A stretch of DNA of 34,658 bases from Hyphomicrobiales bacterium (GCA_027488155.1 JAIYCE010000076.1:1-34658); one strand, 5' to 3'. Counted from the stretch's first letter, positions 1 to 9,064 are shown. Numbers and translations: made by a program. Notes: generated by a model from the letters alone, not told the origin.

Positions 1-397
1 GGATGGCATGTTCTGCGGCCTCATGCCATTGCGCCCATGGTCCCTGCGCGCGTTTGGCTGCATGGGAGGCTTCGGCGATGACATAAGGCACGCCATAATG
101 CACGGCGAGCCGTGGCCCGATCAAATCGGGTGCTTTGTAATAGCAATGATATGTGAAGATAAGATCAGGTTTTGCGGCGGTCGCCGTGAGTCTTTCGCAC
201 TCACGTTTGGCCTCGTCCTCAATCGTGTTCATGCGTGAGGTATCGGGCGCGGTTAAAAAGCTCACACATTGGCTTGCGCGGGTTACCTCGAAACCGGCGC
301 GCTTCAGAACATGTTCGGTGGCGCGCGCAATCGTCCGGTCGCCGGAAGGAACAGGATCGTCGAGATTCTTCATCGGCGTGATGAACAACGCGCGCAT
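1..397 (-). CDS. Glycosyltransferase family 4-like, N-terminal part (cut by window edge)
   Basis: The reading frame starts at an ATG (395-397) and stays open to the window edge, giving 132 N-terminal residues that begin MRALFITPMKN. The start lies one base after the stop of the upstream glycosyltransferase (TGA-G-ATG), so the two are translationally coupled. The segment has the look of a GT-B N-terminal domain: an opening beta strand (RALFITPM), a loop with an SGD motif that would contact donor or acceptor, then a YHCYYKAPDLIGP stretch and VPYVIAEASHAAKRA, a pattern I recognise from bacterial GT4 enzymes. The donor-binding C-terminal half is outside the window, so sugar and acceptor cannot be inferred. 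With its two upstream neighbours it probably helps build a surface polysaccharide or glycolipid; that role is inference. Confidence 0.75.
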   Translation of the reverse strand, partial: MRALFITPMKNLDDPVPSGDRTIARATEHVLKRAGFEVTRASQCVSFLTAPDTSRMNTIEDEAKRECERLTATAAKPDLIFTYHCYYKAPDLIGPRLAVHYGVPYVIAEASHAAKRAQGPWAQWHEAAEHAI

Positions 398-398
398 C

Positions 399-1673
399 TC
401 ACGCCACCGGGGTCCGCATCAGGTTTGTCATCAATCTGGTCGCTAGATCGTCAACGCCTGCATCGAAGGAGAAGGCCGTTTTGATGCGCGCGTGAGCGGC
501 CTGTCCGAGCCGCGCACGCAGTCCTGTATCGCGCGCAAGCAGAGTGAGATCGCGTGCGAGTGCGGCTCTGTCGCCCGGCGGCACAAGCAATCCTGTTTCA
601 TCTGCCATAACGAATTCCGGCACGCCCGCGAAATTGGTGGAGAGGATGGGGAGGGCTTGTGTCGCCGCTTCGAGGATCACATTTGGCAAGCCATCGCGAT
701 CTCCTTTCGCACCTTCCTTGCAAGGGAGAATGAAGACATCTGCATCGCGCAGCGCGGCAATCACCTTGTCTTGCGGGAGGGCACCGCGCCATTCGATCCT
801 GTTGGCAATGCCGAGCGCGGCCGCTTGCGCCTTCAGCGCCTCTTTCAATTCGCCCGATCCGATATGGACGAACCGCCAATGGAGATCGGCCGGTAGTTTG
901 GCGAGCGCCGCGAGGAGATCGTCATAACCTTTTTTCTGCACAGCACGTCCGACGGAGACGAAACGGACCGGCTCATCCGCGCGCGCGCCATCGCGCGGGC
1001 GGCGCGTGGGCGGCTCTGGGAAACGGCGCAGATCGAGGCCGTGATAGACAAGTGCGACGCGTTCTTTCGCGTAGAGCGGCAGAAGGCGTTGCAATTCCGT
1101 GAGCCCGTCGCGCGTGCATGTGACACCCCAGCACGCTTCTTCAATCTTTTCGCGCCGCTCCCAATCCGGTGTCGTCCAAATATCTTTGGCGTGGGCTGAG
1201 AACGAAAAACTGATTCCACGTAATTGAGCCGCATAACGGACGACGGAGCAGGGTGTGTGCAAATAATGCACATGAATGTGACTGATCAGCGGGTCCATCT
1301 CGCGCGCCAGCACAAAAGCCTGCCCAATGCGGCGCATGCGGTTCGGTGTCGGGTCACGTTTCAAATCGGCCCAGAAAGCACGCATCGTCTTGCCGAAATG
1401 TGGCTTGGTCAGTGCGTGAAGGAAACCCTGCAGCACGCGCAACGGCCCATGCCACAGATATTCGGGCAGATAGAACGGCTTCGCTTGGATTTGGTGATGT
1501 AACATGTGGATTGCGCCATCGGTGGGATGCCGCAAGGACCAGATGTCGAAATCGAGACCTCTTTGCTCGAGGCCGAGCATTTCCTGCGCGATAAAGGTTT
1601 CCGAAAGCCGGGGATAACCTTTGACGACGATCGCGAGACGCGGTGCCTCGTGCGACCGCTGATGTGCATTCAT
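399..1673 (-). CDS. Glycosyltransferase family 4 (GT-B fold), WcaL-like
   Basis: A 424-residue enzyme of the GT4 class, which transfers a sugar from a nucleotide donor at the cytoplasmic side of the membrane. The N-terminus (LAIVVKGYPRLSETFIAQE) matches the start of colanic-acid WcaL-like transferases. The C-terminal half carries FVSVGRAVQKKGYDDLLAAL and the donor-binding stretch DGLPNVILEA, where the second Glu of the GT4 E-x7-E element lies. The ATG at 1671-1673 overlaps the TGA of the upstream gene (ATGA), which makes it a better start than an in-frame ATG 57 nt further upstream inside that gene. It sits in the middle of a three-glycosyltransferase operon. The substrate is unknown; glycan export or capsule assembly is inferred from context only. 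Confidence 0.85.
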   Translation of the reverse strand: MNAHQRSHEAPRLAIVVKGYPRLSETFIAQEMLGLEQRGLDFDIWSLRHPTDGAIHMLHHQIQAKPFYLPEYLWHGPLRVLQGFLHALTKPHFGKTMRAFWADLKRDPTPNRMRRIGQAFVLAREMDPLISHIHVHYLHTPCSVVRYAAQLRGISFSFSAHAKDIWTTPDWERREKIEEACWGVTCTRDGLTELQRLLPLYAKERVALVYHGLDLRRFPEPPTRRPRDGARADEPVRFVSVGRAVQKKGYDDLLAALAKLPADLHWRFVHIGSGELKEALKAQAAALGIANRIEWRGALPQDKVIAALRDADVFILPCKEGAKGDRDGLPNVILEAATQALPILSTNFAGVPEFVMADETGLLVPPGDRAALARDLTLLARDTGLRARLGQAAHARIKTAFSFDAGVDDLATRLMTNLMRTPVA

Positions 1674-2938
1674 TCGGCTGCGACCACGATGCGCCGCATC
1701 GGCTCCCCGCGTCGCGCCGCTTCGAGCCAAGGCGCTGCAAGGCCTTCGATGCGATCAAGCCCATCCAATAATCCCGGCACGAAGGCTTTTGACGGCGGCT
1801 GTTGCGATGCCAAGGCACGGATTGCAGCGGCCATGCGGGCAGGGTCACGCACATCGCCGGGGGGTGGCGTTTCGAGTTGCCGCAACAAGCCAAGCCGTTC
1901 AGCACAGGAAGCACGGATCGCCTGTTCAAGCCGGGGTGTCTTGCGCGGAACGATCAGCGCGGGCTTGTCGAGTGATAGAATTTCGCAAAACGTGTTGTAA
2001 CCGCCCATGGCGATAACGGCGGACGCTTTATTCATCAGATATTCGATTTTGGAATCGAACATGATAGCGTCAACATTAGAAAGCTTGGCAATCCGTTCGA
2101 GAAAACTGCGCCGCGTCGTGCGAGGTGTGAACGGTCCGAACACGACAAGTGCCGGAATGGGCAGGTCCGGATCAGCTTCGTAAGATGTGATGACCCAATC
2201 GATGAGTTCGTCACCATCGCCGCCACCGCCCGTCGTGACAAGAACGAATGGGCCTTTGGTGATTTTGGGATGGCGCGTTAATTGCGGCTCTTGTGGCAAC
2301 TCGCGGCGCAGATAACCAGTGTAGAAAAGCTTGTCGAGAACCGGCTGCGGCAGGCCGAGGCCCGCGAGAGGTTCGTAGAATTCGCGCAGCCCATACACCC
2401 AGATATCGTCGTAAAAGCTCAGCGCTTCAACAGCGCCTTTGCGGCTCCATTCGGCAGCGAGCAATGTGGGATCGTCCATCACATCGCGGATGCCGAGCAC
2501 CAAGCGTGCGCCACGCTTGCGGCAATCTTCCAATGTCGGGATGATCTCGCCGCGAAAGCCAGTCGGCTCCTTGTCGACGATCACAATATCGGGTTGCAAC
2601 GCCGCCGCCGTTGAACGGATGATCGTTTCACGCAACGCAACAGCTTCATCGAGGCCGAGATTGAGATTGAGGCTGGTGTAGTCGCCATTCGGCAATTTGA
2701 CGACACCCGGCACACGCACGAAATCGACACCATCGCCATATTCGAAACTGCCAATGACTGGCGAGCCAGAGATAATAACGACGGAGGCATCCGGGTGGCT
2801 TCGCACCAACGCATTGGCAATCGCTCGCGAACGGCGCAGATGACCGAGCCCGAACGTGTCATGGCTGTAGATAAGAACGCGGGGCGAACGAAGCCCGGAT
2901 TTCAAATTGGCCATGCGGCCTCTGTTCGAATAAGGCAT
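1670..2938 (-). CDS. Predicted glycosyltransferase, COG4671 / MurG-like type
   Basis: A protein of about 422 residues with the hallmark start of the COG4671 group: RVLIYSHDTFGLGHLRRSRA, followed by IANAL and a GT-B architecture like MurG and UDP-glycosyltransferases. The C-terminal half has LVTTGGGGDGDELID (glycine-rich loop) and AVIAMGGYNTFCEILSLDKP, the usual nucleotide-sugar binding signature of GT28-like enzymes. Two starts are plausible: ATG at 2936-2938 with GGGAG about 7 nt upstream, or ATG at 2912-2914 with AGAGG about 4 nt upstream; an in-frame start at 2998 lacks support. It is the first gene of the three-glycosyltransferase operon, and its stop overlaps the next start. Donor and acceptor are not known. 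Confidence 0.85.
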   Translation of the reverse strand: MPYSNRGRMANLKSGLRSPRVLIYSHDTFGLGHLRRSRAIANALVRSHPDASVVIISGSPVIGSFEYGDGVDFVRVPGVVKLPNGDYTSLNLNLGLDEAVALRETIIRSTAAALQPDIVIVDKEPTGFRGEIIPTLEDCRKRGARLVLGIRDVMDDPTLLAAEWSRKGAVEALSFYDDIWVYGLREFYEPLAGLGLPQPVLDKLFYTGYLRRELPQEPQLTRHPKITKGPFVLVTTGGGGDGDELIDWVITSYEADPDLPIPALVVFGPFTPRTTRRSFLERIAKLSNVDAIMFDSKIEYLMNKASAVIAMGGYNTFCEILSLDKPALIVPRKTPRLEQAIRASCAERLGLLRQLETPPPGDVRDPARMAAAIRALASQQPPSKAFVPGLLDGLDRIEGLAAPWLEAARRGEPMRRIVVAAE

Positions 2939-3161
2939 GAGCGGGCTCCCGAGCGCCCTGAAGGTTTGAACCGGATAAACACGGGCCAACTTCTGCAAGC
3001 TGGCGTTCTATGCTGCGGGCGGTCGCGTCTTACGGCCCCCCACCGATGATCCCGTCTCCTCAAGGCGATCACGCAACTCCTGCCCGATAGAACGACCAGA
3101 GTCCCGCTTCCGTCCGGATTTTTGGTCAATTTGGGCGAAGATGTCGACTCGATTTTCAGTT

Positions 3162-3896
3162 CTAGGACTGTGAAAACTGCACCGTGATGGGTGTGTGCAA
3201 CGCTTCCGTTAGGGGATTGGCGCAAGACGCGCCCAAAACAGAGGCTTTCATGCCTTCAAACGCCGCAAAGATGTCATTTGTGGCCTTTTCGAGCTGACCT
3301 ACATTATTCATGTTCGCCGAAAGCATAAGAGCGGGGTGGAAACCGATCAGCACAGCCTGTGGCTGCAAGGCGGCGAGGGTGCCTAAGGCTGAACCGAGAA
3401 GGTATTCTCCACCCTCGATGTCGATCTTGATCGTGAGCGGTCGACCAGTCGGCAATCGCGCAATCAGGGCCTCAGGCGATATCCCATCTGCCTGCCATTG
3501 GGTGGTCCCTTGGCCTGCCAAGAGTAGGCTACCCATCGAGTCGCCTTGTTTGCGCGGGGAACCGAATGCACCGCCAGCGCCATCGGCGGTCAAAGCCGCC
3601 TCGATCACGCTGATATGCGTTGCCAAATCCGGATTGGCGGCGCAATTCGCACGGAATTGCCTTGCTGCCGCAGGGTCAGGCTCCAAGGCGACTACATCGG
3701 CCCCACATGACGCCGCAAAAAGGCTCGTCGGGCCAACCCAACCGCCAATGTCGAGAAAGACGGTTCCTGGCCCAGTCAAACGCGCCAGCTCAGCCAAAAG
3801 CGCGGGCTCCCATAGCCCGGCTTCGGCCTTGTCCCAGAAGCTGGGCTTGTCGTCGGCCACGGCAAAGCGCTGTCCAGCCACATTCACCTGTCGCAT
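3162..3896 (-). CDS. FkbM-family SAM-dependent methyltransferase
   Basis: A 244-residue class I methyltransferase. The SAM-binding motif FLDIGGWVGPTSLFAA is followed by an acidic strand end (VVALEPDPAA) and later by the FkbM-type IKIDIEGGEYLL motif, which typifies enzymes that O-methylate sugars or polyketides. The start at 3894-3896 has a strong GGGGGAC about 6 nt upstream; an upstream in-frame ATG (3965) has no such support and would overlap the divergent transporter region. The gene lies 223 bp upstream of the glycosyltransferase operon on the same strand, so methylation of a sugar residue in the same glycan is a reasonable inference. The actual substrate cannot be read from sequence. Confidence 0.85.
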   Translation of the reverse strand: MRQVNVAGQRFAVADDKPSFWDKAEAGLWEPALLAELARLTGPGTVFLDIGGWVGPTSLFAASCGADVVALEPDPAAARQFRANCAANPDLATHISVIEAALTADGAGGAFGSPRKQGDSMGSLLLAGQGTTQWQADGISPEALIARLPTGRPLTIKIDIEGGEYLLGSALGTLAALQPQAVLIGFHPALMLSANMNNVGQLEKATNDIFAAFEGMKASVLGASCANPLTEALHTPITVQFSQS

Positions 3897-4028
3897 GGTT
3901 CGGTCCCCCGGCGACCTTCTGGCATGCTCAGGTCGGCGGCTGCAAATGCCGCCCCCGCTTGCCACGCAACAACGCCCTGCAAGGACGGCACTGGTCAGGG
4001 CACTGTGTGCGCTTTAGCCCTGTGGGTG

Positions 4029-4955
4029 ATGAACCAATCTCCAGCCCCGCCGAAACCCTGGCTCACGCCGCTCGATGGCGGGCTTTATGCGCTAGTGCTT
4101 GCCTTGTGGAGCACGAGCTGGATCGCCATCCATTATCAGCTTGGCGTCGTCGATCCGGTTGTCTCTGTCCTTTGGCGCTTTATGACGGGTGCCGCCGTCA
4201 TGTGGGTCTGGGTGCTTGTGCGTGGTGATGGTTTGCGTTTTCCGCTTGCCGATCATCTGCGCTTTCTGGCGCTTAGGCTTTGCTTGTTCTCAACCAATTT
4301 CATCCTGTTTTACGAGGCCGGATTGCATATTGCCTCGGGTCTGATGTCGGTCATCTTTTCGATTGCCTCGGTCATTAACGGTTTTCTCGGTTTCATCGTG
4401 TTCCGCCAGCGCATCGAGATTCGTGTTCTCGCTGGTGGGCTCACCGGTGCGCTAGGCGTGGGGCTCATGTTCCTGCCGGAGTTCTCCGGTGGCCAGATGG
4501 GGGCGAGCGCAGCGAAGGGTCTGCTGCTTTGCCTTGCAGGCACGCTGTGCTTTTGCACCGGCAATCTGGTGGCAACTTCGATCCAGCGGCGCGGGATTGG
4601 CGTACACGCCGCCAATGCATTCGGTATGACCTATGCGCTGCCCTATCTTGCTGGCATCTGTGTCGCCATGGGCTTGCCCTTCAAGATTGATTGGTCGCCT
4701 CTCTATCTGACGTCGCTGTTATGGACGGGGCTTGTAGCCACCACGATTTCCTTCGTGGCCTATATCACTTTACTCAACCGTATCGGCGCGGCGCGCGCCG
4801 CTTACGTCACCGTGCTGTCGCCCGCCGTCGCGCTCCTGATCTCGACCTGGCTTGAAAACTATCAATGGTCATGGCCGGCGGCCTTGGGGCTTGTGGCCGT
4901 CATGGCAGGTAACGTCCTTGTGTTGCGCGCGCCACGCCCCACGAAAAAAGCCTGA
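4029..4955 (+). CDS. DMT-superfamily (EamA-type) membrane transporter
   Basis: A 308-residue protein made almost entirely of hydrophobic helices, with about ten predicted membrane segments arranged as two EamA repeats. Clear elements are LYALVLALWSTSWIAIHYQLG in the first helix, FMTGAAVMWVWVLV in the second, and the mirrored second half ending GLVAVMAGNVLVLRAP. Members export amino acids, metabolites or drugs from the cytoplasm; the substrate cannot be predicted here. I chose the ATG at 4029 (MNQSPAPPKPW) because the 35 residues upstream of it are not typical of the family; a GTG one codon earlier is also possible. It is divergent from the FkbM gene with about 130 bp between the starts. Confidence 0.88.
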   Translation: MNQSPAPPKPWLTPLDGGLYALVLALWSTSWIAIHYQLGVVDPVVSVLWRFMTGAAVMWVWVLVRGDGLRFPLADHLRFLALRLCLFSTNFILFYEAGLHIASGLMSVIFSIASVINGFLGFIVFRQRIEIRVLAGGLTGALGVGLMFLPEFSGGQMGASAAKGLLLCLAGTLCFCTGNLVATSIQRRGIGVHAANAFGMTYALPYLAGICVAMGLPFKIDWSPLYLTSLLWTGLVATTISFVAYITLLNRIGAARAAYVTVLSPAVALLISTWLENYQWSWPAALGLVAVMAGNVLVLRAPRPTKKA

Positions 4956-5008
4956 TAAGGTTGATGCCACATTCACCATAGGCCCGCGAGACCCGCGGTT
5001 TTAAGGAT

Positions 5009-5020
5009 TCCGTTAACGGA
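5009..5020. repeat. 12-bp perfect palindrome TCCGTTAACGGA
   Basis: A perfect palindrome located 58 bp upstream of the small Flp-like gene. Together with the TTAA at 5001-5004 it gives TTAA-N8-TTAAC, one base longer than the CtrA consensus spacing (TTAA-N7-TTAA). It could be an operator half-site pair or chance; no function is claimed. Confidence 0.3.
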
Positions 5021-5077
5021 CGCCGCCGCACTCTCCCGGTGCCTTCAGGGGCGGGTCATAGCGTTGCAGGTGCTGGA

Positions 5078-5236
5078 ATGGGACGTACGATCAAGCGGCT
5101 GAGCCGGGAAGAACGGTCGGAGAGCGTAATTCAATACGCGATGCTTGCTATTTTTCTCACCGGCATGATCGGCGTAACGCTTTACGGCATGTCGGGCGCG
5201 GTATGGAATTTCATCGCCGTTGCCGGGGTTGAATGA
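5078..5236 (+). CDS. Small membrane protein, divergent Flp/type IVb pilin-like
   Basis: A 52-residue protein with a charged N-terminus (MGRTIKRLSREERSES), one hydrophobic helix (VIQYAMLAIFLTGMIGVTLYG) and a short tail. The layout of a basic leader, an S/E-rich junction and then (A/V)-I-x-Y followed by a helix resembles Flp pilins (consensus G-ATAIEYGLIA). Two key positions differ: Ser replaces the Gly before the prepilin cleavage site, and Gln replaces the Glu at mature position 5. Cleavage and assembly as a pilin are therefore doubtful. The ATG at 5078 is preferred over a GTG at 5039. Its stop abuts the stop of the convergent DUF937-like gene with no base between. No tad/cpa genes are nearby. 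It could equally be an unrelated single-helix membrane protein. Confidence 0.5.
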   Translation: MGRTIKRLSREERSESVIQYAMLAIFLTGMIGVTLYGMSGAVWNFIAVAGVE

Positions 5237-6025
5237 TCAGCGCCGTTTCATTTTCTCGAAGATGTTTTGCATCGTTTTGAAATGATCGTCTTGCAGCGCT
5301 TTGCCCGTCGCTGCCATTTCCTTCATTGCATCGAGCCCCTGTTCACTCGCTGATTGGGGCGTCTCATCTTTTGGCTGCGGGAAGGCGGCGCCCATCGCAT
5401 CAAACCACGGCTTCATCATCGCATTCATAAAATCGGCAGGATTGCGCTCGGCCGGTTGCTCTGGTGCGGCGGCTGGCTCTTCCGCTTTCGGCGTTTCTTC
5501 TTTCTGCGTGAAGAAATTGAGGAATTGCCCCATCAGGCCGCCTTGGTCGCCGCTCGTCATCAGCGCCATGAAGCTGGCCATCATGCTGGTCGCAATAGCG
5601 GGGATCATTTCCTGAACGATGGTTGCATTCACGCCCGACCATTGCGCCGCTTGGTCGGCGACGGCACGGCGGATCTCAGCACCGCCAAAAAGGAGATTGG
5701 CGAAATCCTCGCTCGATGGCGTCGAGAAGCCCGAGCCGAAGCCCGAGCCGAAACCTGACGGCATGAAAGGATTGCTGAAACCGCCCATGCCGCCCATGCC
5801 GCCCAAGGCTCCCATGCCTCCGAAAGGCATGGATTGGCCCGTCATCCCGCTGAAGAAACGCATCAGATTGTCGGGTCTGGTGGCCTGCTGCTGCATCGCA
5901 ATCCAGAAGGCTGGCATCAAGGCTTCCATCGCCTTGCGCGTTTGGTCAGGCGAAAGACCGAATTGCTTGGCAAGACCTTCCGAGAAGGCCTGCCCCTGCG
6001 GCATGAAATCGAACATGGTGGCCAT
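5237..6025 (-). CDS. DUF937-like protein with Gly/Met-rich segment
   Basis: A 262-residue protein of unknown function. The N-terminal part (GLAKQFGLSPDQTRKAMEALMPAF) resembles the repeated helical LSPEQ-x-ALLPALL elements of DUF937 proteins. It is followed by a low-complexity Gly/Met/Phe stretch around residues 70-105 (GGMGALGGMGGMGGF and GFGSGFGSGF), a central helical region rich in Met and Ala, a Pro/Glu-rich linker and a charged helical C-terminus ending EKMKRR. No signal peptide or membrane helix is evident. The start at 6023-6025 has a good GGAGGG site about 6 nt upstream. It is convergent with the Flp-like gene and lies downstream of the antiporter gene on the same strand, about 78 bp away. 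I do not know what it does. Confidence 0.75.
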   Translation of the reverse strand: MATMFDFMPQGQAFSEGLAKQFGLSPDQTRKAMEALMPAFWIAMQQQATRPDNLMRFFSGMTGQSMPFGGMGALGGMGGMGGFSNPFMPSGFGSGFGSGFSTPSSEDFANLLFGGAEIRRAVADQAAQWSGVNATIVQEMIPAIATSMMASFMALMTSGDQGGLMGQFLNFFTQKEETPKAEEPAAAPEQPAERNPADFMNAMMKPWFDAMGAAFPQPKDETPQSASEQGLDAMKEMAATGKALQDDHFKTMQNIFEKMKRR

Positions 6026-6103
6026 GGGATACCCTCCGCCGGAATCGGACTGACTGCCCCGGATAAAGGCATGACCGGCCCGCCGGGGCAATCCGCCCTG
6101 CGG

Positions 6104-7912
6104 TTAGGTTCGCCCGGTTAAGGCTTCGGCGGCTTCCGGGTTGAGCGGTTGTGCAACGGAGCGTGGGGCCGAGAGCGGCTCTGGGACAGGCACCGTACGC
6201 AACAAATCCCGGCCTGCCATCATGCCTGCCTCTTTCTGCGCGAGAAGCCGCTGATGGTCGCGTGCGCGTACGTCTTTGACCGTGGCATCGGCTGTCTCCT
6301 CGTCGCTTCCTAGCGCCAGAAGCGTCTCGCGCCCCAGTTCCAACGCAGAGAGCGTTGTCTCGCGCATGACCACATCGACCTCACGATTCATCAGTTCGAG
6401 CGCATGAATGCGGTCATAAGCGCGCGCATGTAGCGTCACGAGCGGAAATTCGGCGCGGATGAGATCGGCCATCGCAAGGGCACCCTGCCTGTTGTCGACG
6501 CAGAGCACGATCACCCGCGCGCTGCCCCCGCCAGCGGCACGCAGCACGTCGAGACGAGTACCATCGCCATAGAAAATCTTAAACCCGAAACGCGCTGCGT
6601 TACGCACCGCCTCGACATTCTTGTCGATCACCGTGACGGCGCAACCGCGTGACAAGAGAACCTGCGTGACAAGCTGGCCAAAACGGCCAAAGCCAACGAT
6701 CAGCACCGTGCCTTGCGCGTCGGCCAGCGCCGCCAGATCCGCCTCCGGCAAAATCACGCGACGGCGTTTCAGATAAAGATCGACAAGCTTCACCGCAAAA
6801 GGGCCTGCGACCATTGAGAGCGCCGCCAAAGCCATGGCGAAATGCGTTGCGTTGGCGCTGGCCAGTCCCGTCGCGGCAATCAACGGAATGAGGACGAATG
6901 CAAATTCGCCAACAGGTGCAAGCAAGGTTCCGGCTTTCAGGGCATCTGTCTTCAGCGAGCCGCTGAAGGCCATCAATCCGCCAACGACAAGGATTTTGCA
7001 GATGAACAAAGCGGGCAGGGCGATTGCAAGCGCCCACCACCATTGTTTCAGCAGAGCGAAATCGATGCCCATGCCGACGCTCATGAAAAAGAGACCGAGC
7101 AGAAGTCCACGAAACGGTTCGATATCGGCTTCAAGCTCATGCCGGAATGAGGACTCGGCCAACAGCACACCGGCGAGAAAAGCACCGAGCGCCATCGATA
7201 GACCCACAGCATGCATCAGAAAGGCCGCGCCGAGCACGACGAGAAGCGCCGCCGCAGTCATCACTTCGCGCGCGCCCGACTGTGCCAAAAGGCGGAACAG
7301 CGGATTGAGCAGATAGCGGCCGGAGAAAATGACGATCGCGAGCGCTCCGAAGGCGAGCAAGGTTGGGATCAGCACGTCGCCGCCGGGTCGCGCGCCGAAG
7401 AGCGGCACCAAAGCGAGAATGGGTACGATCGCCATGTCTTGAAATAGAAGGATCGCAAACGTGCGGCGCCCGAAACTCTGTTGCAGCGCGCCGCGCTCTT
7501 CCAACATTTGCAAAGCGATCGATGTCGCCGACAGCGCAAGGCCAAGCCCAATGAGAAGCGCACCCTCCCAACGTTGCCCCGTGAGCATGATCGCGCCCGC
7601 CACGAGCGCTGCTGTGATGAAGAGCTGGGCCGAACCGAGGCCAAAAATGTCGACCCGCATGGTCCAGAGTTTCGAGATTTTGAGTTCGAGGCCCACGATG
7701 AAAAGAAGCAGCACGACACCCAGTTCCGCGACGCCCGAGACGGTGGCGGGCTCGGTGACAAGGCGCAGGCCGAAGGGGCCCATTGCGGCACCAGCTAAAA
7801 GATAGCCGATGACAGCGGATAGCCCCGCCCGGCGGGCCATAGGCACGGCCACCACGGCGGCCCCGCAAAAAACAAGCACCGGGGTCAAGAAATCGGGGGA
7901 ACCGGCGGCCAT
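6104..7912 (-). CDS. CPA2-family monovalent cation:proton antiporter (Kef-type)
   Basis: A 602-residue inner-membrane protein. Residues about 5-380 form the Na+/H+ exchanger domain with roughly twelve helices, including the conserved [15 protein letters not shown] and [11 protein letters not shown] motifs. Residues about 400-520 form a cytoplasmic RCK/TrkA-N domain beginning [15 protein letters not shown], with a GxGxxG dinucleotide-binding loop and a following acidic residue typical of NAD binding. The family exchanges K+ or Na+ for protons and is gated by nucleotides or glutathione adducts in Kef proteins; whether glutathione controls this one is not visible. The C-terminal tail after about residue 530 is variable. 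No KefF/KefG ancillary gene lies next to it. It could be annotated KefB/KefC-like; I leave the symbol empty. Confidence 0.9.
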   Translation of the reverse strand: MAAGSPDFLTPVLVFCGAAVVAVPMARRAGLSAVIGYLLAGAAMGPFGLRLVTEPATVSGVAELGVVLLLFIVGLELKISKLWTMRVDIFGLGSAQLFITAALVAGAIMLTGQRWEGALLIGLGLALSATSIALQMLEERGALQQSFGRRTFAILLFQDMAIVPILALVPLFGARPGGDVLIPTLLAFGALAIVIFSGRYLLNPLFRLLAQSGAREVMTAAALLVVLGAAFLMHAVGLSMALGAFLAGVLLAESSFRHELEADIEPFRGLLLGLFFMSVGMGIDFALLKQWWWALAIALPALFICKILVVGGLMAFSGSLKTDALKAGTLLAPVGEFAFVLIPLIAATGLASANATHFAMALAALSMVAGPFAVKLVDLYLKRRRVILPEADLAALADAQGTVLIVGFGRFGQLVTQVLLSRGCAVTVIDKNVEAVRNAARFGFKIFYGDGTRLDVLRAAGGGSARVIVLCVDNRQGALAMADLIRAEFPLVTLHARAYDRIHALELMNREVDVVMRETTLSALELGRETLLALGSDEETADATVKDVRARDHQRLLAQKEAGMMAGRDLLRTVPVPEPLSAPRSVAQPLNPEAAEALTGRT

Positions 7913-7991
7913 GGGCTATCCTGCCTTAACGTAAAGGGAGATCAGGTCTCCTTTAGTCCCTGTGCCGCCCGATGGCGAGAGCCGGGATGCC

Positions 7992-8011
7992 CAGCACCGC
8001 TTGCGGTGCTG
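7992..8011 (+). other. Perfect hairpin upstream of ispH
   Basis: CAGCACCG (7992-7999) and CGGTGCTG (8004-8011) form an 8-bp perfect stem around a CTTG tetraloop, about 90 bp before the ispH start. No T-run follows, so it is not a standard terminator. It lies in the likely ispH leader and may affect mRNA folding or stability. Confidence 0.45.
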
Positions 8012-8098
8012 CAAGCTGTCCACCCCGCACCGGCCGCACCCTTGACCTTGCCGCCCGGCGCGACCAGAACAGGCGCGCTCTCAACGCGCTGGACTGCC

Positions 8099-9061
8099 AT
8101 GTCGAAACCGCCGCTTCTCATTCGCCTCTGCGCGCCGCGCGGCTTCTGTGCCGGCGTGGTGCGTGCGATCGATGCTGTGGAAGAAGCGCTCAAACGCTAT
8201 GGCGCGCCGGTCTATGTCCGCCATGAGATTGTGCACAACCGCTACGTTGTCGACGGGTTGAAGGCGAAGGGCGCTGTTTTTGTCGATGAGCTCGATGAAA
8301 TCCCGCAAGGCTCAACGGCTCCCGTAATCTTCTCGGCCCATGGCGTGCCCAAATCCGTGCCCGCCGCTGCCAAAGCCCGCGATCTCTTCGCGCTCGATGC
8401 GACATGCCCGCTTGTGACGAAAGTTCATCGCGAAGCGGAGCTTCACCACAGGCGTGGTCGTACGGTCATTTTCATTGGCCATCGCCATCATCCCGAAGTC
8501 GTCGGCACGATGGGGCAATTGCCGGATGGCGCGGTGGTGCTGGTTGAAACGGTTGAAGATGTGATGGCTCTGCCTGCTATGGATGCAGATCGTCTCGCTT
8601 ACGCCACGCAGACGACATTGTCGGTCGACGATACGCGCGAGATTGTTGCTGCGCTTGAAGCGCGCTTTCCCGGTATTCACGGTCCCCACAAAGAAGACAT
8701 CTGCTACGCCACCACCAACAGGCAGGATGCGGTCAAGCAGGTTGCGCCGACAGTCGATGCGATGATCGTGGTCGGTTCGCCTAACTCCTCCAATTCGCAA
8801 CGTTTGAAAGAAACGGCAGAACGCGCCGGTTGTCGGATTGCGCGCCTCCTGCTGCGCGCCGAGGATATCGATTGGTCGCTTTATGGCGCGATTGGCTCGC
8901 TCGGGATCACAGCCGGTGCGTCTGCGCCGGAAATTCTTGTCGAGGAAATCATCGACGCGTTCGCCGCCCGCTATGATGTCCGTGTCGAAACCGTTTCGAC
9001 GGCGGATGAAAGCGTGTTCTTTCCTTTGCCGCGCGCTTTGCGCGAAGCCGCCGCGGAGTAA
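8099..9061 (+). CDS. ispH: 4-hydroxy-3-methylbut-2-enyl diphosphate reductase
   Basis: A 320-residue iron-sulfur enzyme that performs the last step of the MEP isoprenoid pathway, reducing HMBPP to isopentenyl and dimethylallyl diphosphate. The three cluster cysteines are present: C17 in [13 protein letters not shown]103 in [11 protein letters not shown] and C202 in [10 protein letters not shown]. The conserved histidines in [10 protein letters not shown] (H46 region), FSAHGV (H81) and GHRHHPEV are also there, along with the substrate-binding [10 protein letters not shown] motif. I use the ATG at 8099, giving [15 protein letters not shown]; the longer in-frame start at 8006 adds low-complexity sequence not typical of the family. 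It is followed three bases later by thrB, and the ispH-thrB-rnhA order is common in alphaproteobacteria. Confidence 0.96.
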   Translation: MSKPPLLIRLCAPRGFCAGVVRAIDAVEEALKRYGAPVYVRHEIVHNRYVVDGLKAKGAVFVDELDEIPQGSTAPVIFSAHGVPKSVPAAAKARDLFALDATCPLVTKVHREAELHHRRGRTVIFIGHRHHPEVVGTMGQLPDGAVVLVETVEDVMALPAMDADRLAYATQTTLSVDDTREIVAALEARFPGIHGPHKEDICYATTNRQDAVKQVAPTVDAMIVVGSPNSSNSQRLKETAERAGCRIARLLLRAEDIDWSLYGAIGSLGITAGASAPEILVEEIIDAFAARYDVRVETVSTADESVFFPLPRALREAAAE

Positions 9062-9064
9062 GCG

